From Vibrio profundi (GTDB lineage: Bacteria; Pseudomonadota; Gammaproteobacteria; Enterobacterales; Vibrionaceae), in contig NZ_RZIS01000014.1 of NCBI RefSeq assembly GCF_005281835.1, forward strand, positions 1 to 64,000: a stretch of DNA of 64,000 nucleotides, given 5' to 3'. Positions 61,804 through 64,000 of this stretch are shown piece by piece; within the stretch, counting starts at the first letter, position 1; each line of letters starts with the position of its first letter. A model generated the notes under the pieces. The model did no database searches, was not told the origin of the DNA, and was given only the letters and a program-made list of their open reading frames with translations. The position numbers and the translations under genes were made by a program.

Positions 61804-62067
61804 TTAGAGGATACCGCGTGCTTTAAGAATGGCGGTTTTAAAGTCGTCTTCTTGGTCTTTTTTTAGACCTGGGATCATTTCATCTTTTTCGCTGTTGCGC
61901 ATCTTAAGGTGGTAGATCAACACGTCGTCAGTCAGATCTTCGAGTTTACCTGCATAGCCCGCTTCTTTAGATAACTTAACGATAAACTCTATTAAGTTAA
62001 GTTCTTGATCTTTTTGCCATTCAGGCTCAAGGAGTTCAAGCAACTCTTCAATACGATGACACTTCAT
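61804..62067 (-). CDS. yihD: YihD family protein (DUF1040)
   Basis: The 87-residue cytoplasmic protein starts at the ATG at 62067 (MKCHRIEELLELLEP), preceded by AGAAAGCCG, rather than five codons earlier. LTDDVLIYHLKMR and the C-terminal DDFKTAILKARGIL match E. coli YihD nearly residue for residue. It has no established function. In E. coli it also lies near srkA-dsbA. Confidence 0.92.
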   Translation of the reverse strand: MKCHRIEELLELLEPEWQKDQELNLIEFIVKLSKEAGYAGKLEDLTDDVLIYHLKMRNSEKDEMIPGLKKDQEDDFKTAILKARGIL

Positions 62068-62152
62068 CGGCTTTCTCCACAAAATTTGTATTGGTATGTG
62101 ATTAAGGTAACAAATTGGGCTTTGAATACCAATGGAGATAGGAAAGAGAAAA

Positions 62153-62178
62153 GAAAAAAGCGCAGTAAAAACTGCGCC
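62153..62178 (-). terminator. Terminator for the 55-residue reading frame
   Basis: In minus-strand RNA GGCGCAGT pairs with ACTGCGC around a TTT loop and is followed by six T residues. It begins only 6 bases after the stop at 62184, so it ends a transcript from the small-frame cluster, not from yihD, which reads away from it. Confidence 0.88.
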
Positions 62179-62183
62179 TTTGA

Positions 62184-62351
62184 TTAAGCGGCTTTTACAA
62201 CTTTTGCAGAAGCAGACGCTAATAAAGCGGTCTTTTCTACAAGAGTCATAGTTGGAGCCATTTTCTTTGCAGCCGGTGTAGTAACAAAGCCACTACGTCG
62301 ACGCATCGCACTACGGTTGGTGTGCGAAAACCTGACAGCTGTTGGGCGCAT
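62184..62351 (-). CDS. Unrecognised 55-residue basic protein
   Basis: This frame of 55 residues is shorter than common cut-offs. It starts at the ATG at 62351 with AGGT 7 bases upstream and begins MRPTAVRFSHTNRSAMRRRS. A second part (TLVEKTALLASASAKVV) looks helical. It has about ten Arg/Lys residues and only one acidic residue. The terminator directly after its stop supports expression. Codon use resembles the window. I recognise no family. An in-frame stop (TGA) lies shortly upstream, so it cannot be longer. Confidence 0.55.
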   Translation of the reverse strand: MRPTAVRFSHTNRSAMRRRSGFVTTPAAKKMAPTMTLVEKTALLASASAKVVKAA

Positions 62352-62359
62352 CGTTTTAC

Positions 62360-62491
62360 CTAACGGTCAGGCATATCCATTGCCAATCTAATGGCCTGAC
62401 TAAACATGAGTTGAGCTTCAATCACTTGAAGGGTGGCTCTTCTGGCTTTCGCCAATCCAAATGATTAGTCAGGATAATGATATGCATGCAT
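62360..62491 (-). other. Very short tandem frames and competing hairpins upstream of the 55-residue gene
   Basis: Three readings exist on the minus strand. Frame 1: ATG at 62487 to TGA at 62422, 21 residues (MHIIILTNHLDWRKPEEPPF and one more). Frame 2: GTG at 62425, overlapping that TGA as GTGA, to TAG at 62360, 21 residues (MIEAQLMFSQAIRLAMDMPD and Arg). Alternatively frame 2 is the end of a 43-codon frame from ATG 62491 broken by one TAA at codon 9. In the RNA, TTAGTCAGG (62403-62395) can pair upstream with CCTGACTAA (62473-62465) or, as GTCAGGC, downstream with GCCTGAC (62372-62366). Start sites are weak. Confidence 0.4.
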
Positions 62492-62650
62492 ATCGAAGTT
62501 AGGTTACCAAAATACGCTGTATCGATCGAGGGCTGGATAATAATTCACCGAAATAAGAGCTAAAATTGTGTGAGCAGGGTATTTGAGTTTGATCGTGATT
62601 CAAGCTTACTATGAACCTAGGTTGCTACGAGGTATTGCTAGGAGGTGCAT

Positions 62651-63442
62651 ATGTCGTTTTTGAAGAAAACTCTCGCCAGTTTCGGAATTGGCTCTGCTCG
62701 TGTGGATTCTGTGTTGCAGCAAGAAGTGCTGTATCCGGGGCAACCCGTCAATATCACCATTCATGTTTATGGTGGCTCTCAAGCGCAAGAAATCGACAAC
62801 ATTGATTTAAATCTCTGCTGCCGTTATGTCAAAGAAGTTCCCGTCAATCGCGACAACCATAACAGCACGCATACTCGCCGTGTTCATCAAAATTATTCGT
62901 TAGCGAAATGGAGCTTACCGTACTCGTTTGTCATCGCGCCTGGGGAAACGCGAGACTTTGATGTTGAATTAGCGATTCCACTCAATACACCAATCACAGT
63001 GGGTGATGCCAAAGTATGGTTAGAAACAGGCTTAGATATTGCGATGGCGGTAGACCCAAGTGACAAAGACATTCTGACGGTGCGTCCTGATAATATTTTG
63101 GATGGCATTTTTACTGAGTTGGAAGAGCAAGGGTTACGAATTCGCCAAGTGGAATGTGAAGCGGTTGAAGGGTTTGATTTGCCGTTTGTACAAGAATTCG
63201 AATTTGTACCAACTACCGGGCCTTTCCATGGGCGATGGCGTGAACTTGAGGTGGTCGCGCATCGCAGTGAAACTGAATTGCAGTTGTGGTTTGAAGTTGA
63301 CCGTAACCGAGATGGTGCCAAAGGTATGTTGGCCAGTCTATTGGGTGTCGGGCAATTGAAACGTCAGTTAGTGTTACCGATCGATACTCCTAGTGAAGTG
63401 GCTGGGCAGAAGGTTATCGAGTACCTAGAATCAACCTGCTAA
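62651..63442 (+). CDS. Spo0M-like sporulation-control family protein
   Basis: This protein is 263 residues from the ATG at 62651, with a strong TAGGAGGT upstream (a GTG two codons earlier is too close to it). It fits the Spo0M family: MSFLKKTLASFGIGSARVDS, then an arrestin-like beta domain with PGQPVNITIHVYGG, SLAKWSLPYSFVIAPGE and ELAIPLNTPITVGDAKVWLET (given by region), and a C-terminal domain from about 140. In Bacillus Spo0M affects sporulation. Non-sporulating gamma-proteobacteria also carry it, with unknown role. The gene is monocistronic. Confidence 0.85.
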   Translation: MSFLKKTLASFGIGSARVDSVLQQEVLYPGQPVNITIHVYGGSQAQEIDNIDLNLCCRYVKEVPVNRDNHNSTHTRRVHQNYSLAKWSLPYSFVIAPGETRDFDVELAIPLNTPITVGDAKVWLETGLDIAMAVDPSDKDILTVRPDNILDGIFTELEEQGLRIRQVECEAVEGFDLPFVQEFEFVPTTGPFHGRWRELEVVAHRSETELQLWFEVDRNRDGAKGMLASLLGVGQLKRQLVLPIDTPSEVAGQKVIEYLESTC

Positions 63443-63525
63443 GTTGTCATAAAAATTTAAGCTTACACGTGTAAGCTTAATGTGCAATACTAGAGTAAAT
63501 GTTCAATTACTTTAGTGGGTGAGAT

Positions 63526-64000
63526 ATGTCGTCAGCATCGGCGAGTGAATACAGTGTCGTAGAAGAAAGGGCGAATGCCATCACCCACGGTTTAGGTGTG
63601 GTATTAGGCATTGTTGGGCTGATTTTGTTGTTGGTACGTGCGTTCGACTACGATGCTGATGTGCTGACTTTCACCAGCCTATCGGTCTATGGCGCAAGTA
63701 TTATTTTATTGTTTCTCGCCTCTACGCTTTATCACTCGATTACCACCGCAAAGACTAAGCGCTTACTCAAAACACTCGACCACTGCGCGATTTACTTGTT
63801 GATTGCTGGTAGCTACACCCCTTTCTTATTGGTGAGCTTACGTACTCCATTGGCGATCGGTTTGATGGCAGTCATTTGGGCGATTGCCGTTATTGGCATC
63901 GTTATGAAAATCGCGTTTGTCTATCGTTTTAAGAAAATGTCATTGGTGACTTATTTGACCATGGGGTGGCTGTCACTGATTGTGATCTACCAACTTGCGG
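63526..64000 (+). CDS. trhA: TrhA/hemolysin III-family membrane protein (cut by the right edge)
   Basis: The first 158 residues are present from the ATG at 63526; the stop lies outside the window. The protein belongs to the PAQR-like hemolysin III/YqfA group, seven-helix membrane proteins linked to membrane energetics. EERANAITHGLG (His21), ASTLYHS (His70) and LDHCAIYLLIAGSYTPF (Asp85-His86) are the expected metal-site and signature segments. At least five membrane helices are visible. The name hemolysin III is historical and does not show that it is a toxin. Confidence 0.88.
   Translation, partial: MSSASASEYSVVEERANAITHGLGVVLGIVGLILLLVRAFDYDADVLTFTSLSVYGASIILLFLASTLYHSITTAKTKRLLKTLDHCAIYLLIAGSYTPFLLVSLRTPLAIGLMAVIWAIAVIGIVMKIAFVYRFKKMSLVTYLTMGWLSLIVIYQLA

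Noticed and set aside
1..64000. CRISPR arrays, insertion sequences, integron cassettes, tRNA genes
   Set aside because: No regularly spaced repeats, transposase or integrase frames, attC-like repeats or tRNA cloverleaf sequences were seen within the window.

Overview
This window is the replication-origin region of the larger chromosome (chromosome 1) of a Vibrio species. The evidence is the gene order mioC - oriC - mnmG - rsmG - parA - parB - atpIBEFHAGDC, the dnaA-dnaN-recF-gyrB block beside it, an ilvGMEDA operon with an attenuator, two tandem DUF2860-type outer-membrane proteins (a family I associate with Vibrio), and Vibrio-like codon use. I cannot name the species. No insertion sequence, prophage, integron or CRISPR array was seen. 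Nearly all of the window is conserved core chromosome.

Layout. 1-2.8 kb: yigZ-trkH-hemG on the minus strand, ending at what looks like the start of an rRNA promoter cut by the window edge. 2.9-10.6 kb: fadBA behind a FadR-type operator, acuI, a LysR regulator, tusA, two small membrane proteins, and an mneA-type manganese exporter behind a yybP-ykoY manganese riboswitch. 10.8-16.9 kb: glyQS, avtA, ibpA with a ROSE-like RNA thermometer, and a small exported protein. 16.9-23.1 kb: gyrB, recF, dnaN and dnaA on the minus strand. 23.4-25.7 kb: a polar amino-acid (cystine-like) ABC transporter. 25.7-30.2 kb: rpmH-rnpA-yidD-yidC, mnmE, mioC. 30.26-30.69 kb: oriC. 30.7-42.1 kb: mnmG-rsmG-parA-parB and the complete F1Fo ATP synthase operon. 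42.2-47.7 kb: glmU, a GAF-GGDEF diguanylate cyclase and the punC/punR purine exporter-regulator pair. 47.7-54.4 kb: ilvGMEDA with leader peptide and attenuator. 54.5-63.4 kb: intact comM, the DUF2860 pair, srkA-dsbA, ccoG, yihD, an unannotated cluster of very short reading frames, and a Spo0M-like protein. The right edge cuts a TrhA/hemolysin III-family membrane protein.

How it works together. Most genes serve replication start and segregation (dnaA, dnaN, gyrB, recF, oriC, parAB), translation and tRNA modification (rpmH, rnpA, glyQS, mnmE, mnmG, tusA, rsmG), membrane protein insertion (yidC, yidD) and energy (atp operon, ccoG). Genes to the right of oriC up to punR mostly run with the fork, while ilvGMEDA and the DUF2860-dsbA-ccoG block run against it.

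Most interesting signals: several RNA-based controls read directly from sequence (manganese riboswitch with competing helices, ROSE thermometer, ilv attenuator), a parS-like 16-mer inside the end of recF, and an unannotated minus-strand unit at 62.15-62.49 kb. That unit has two or three very short frames, competing hairpins, a 55-residue basic protein and its own terminator. I recognise none of its products, so it is the best candidate here for something undescribed.
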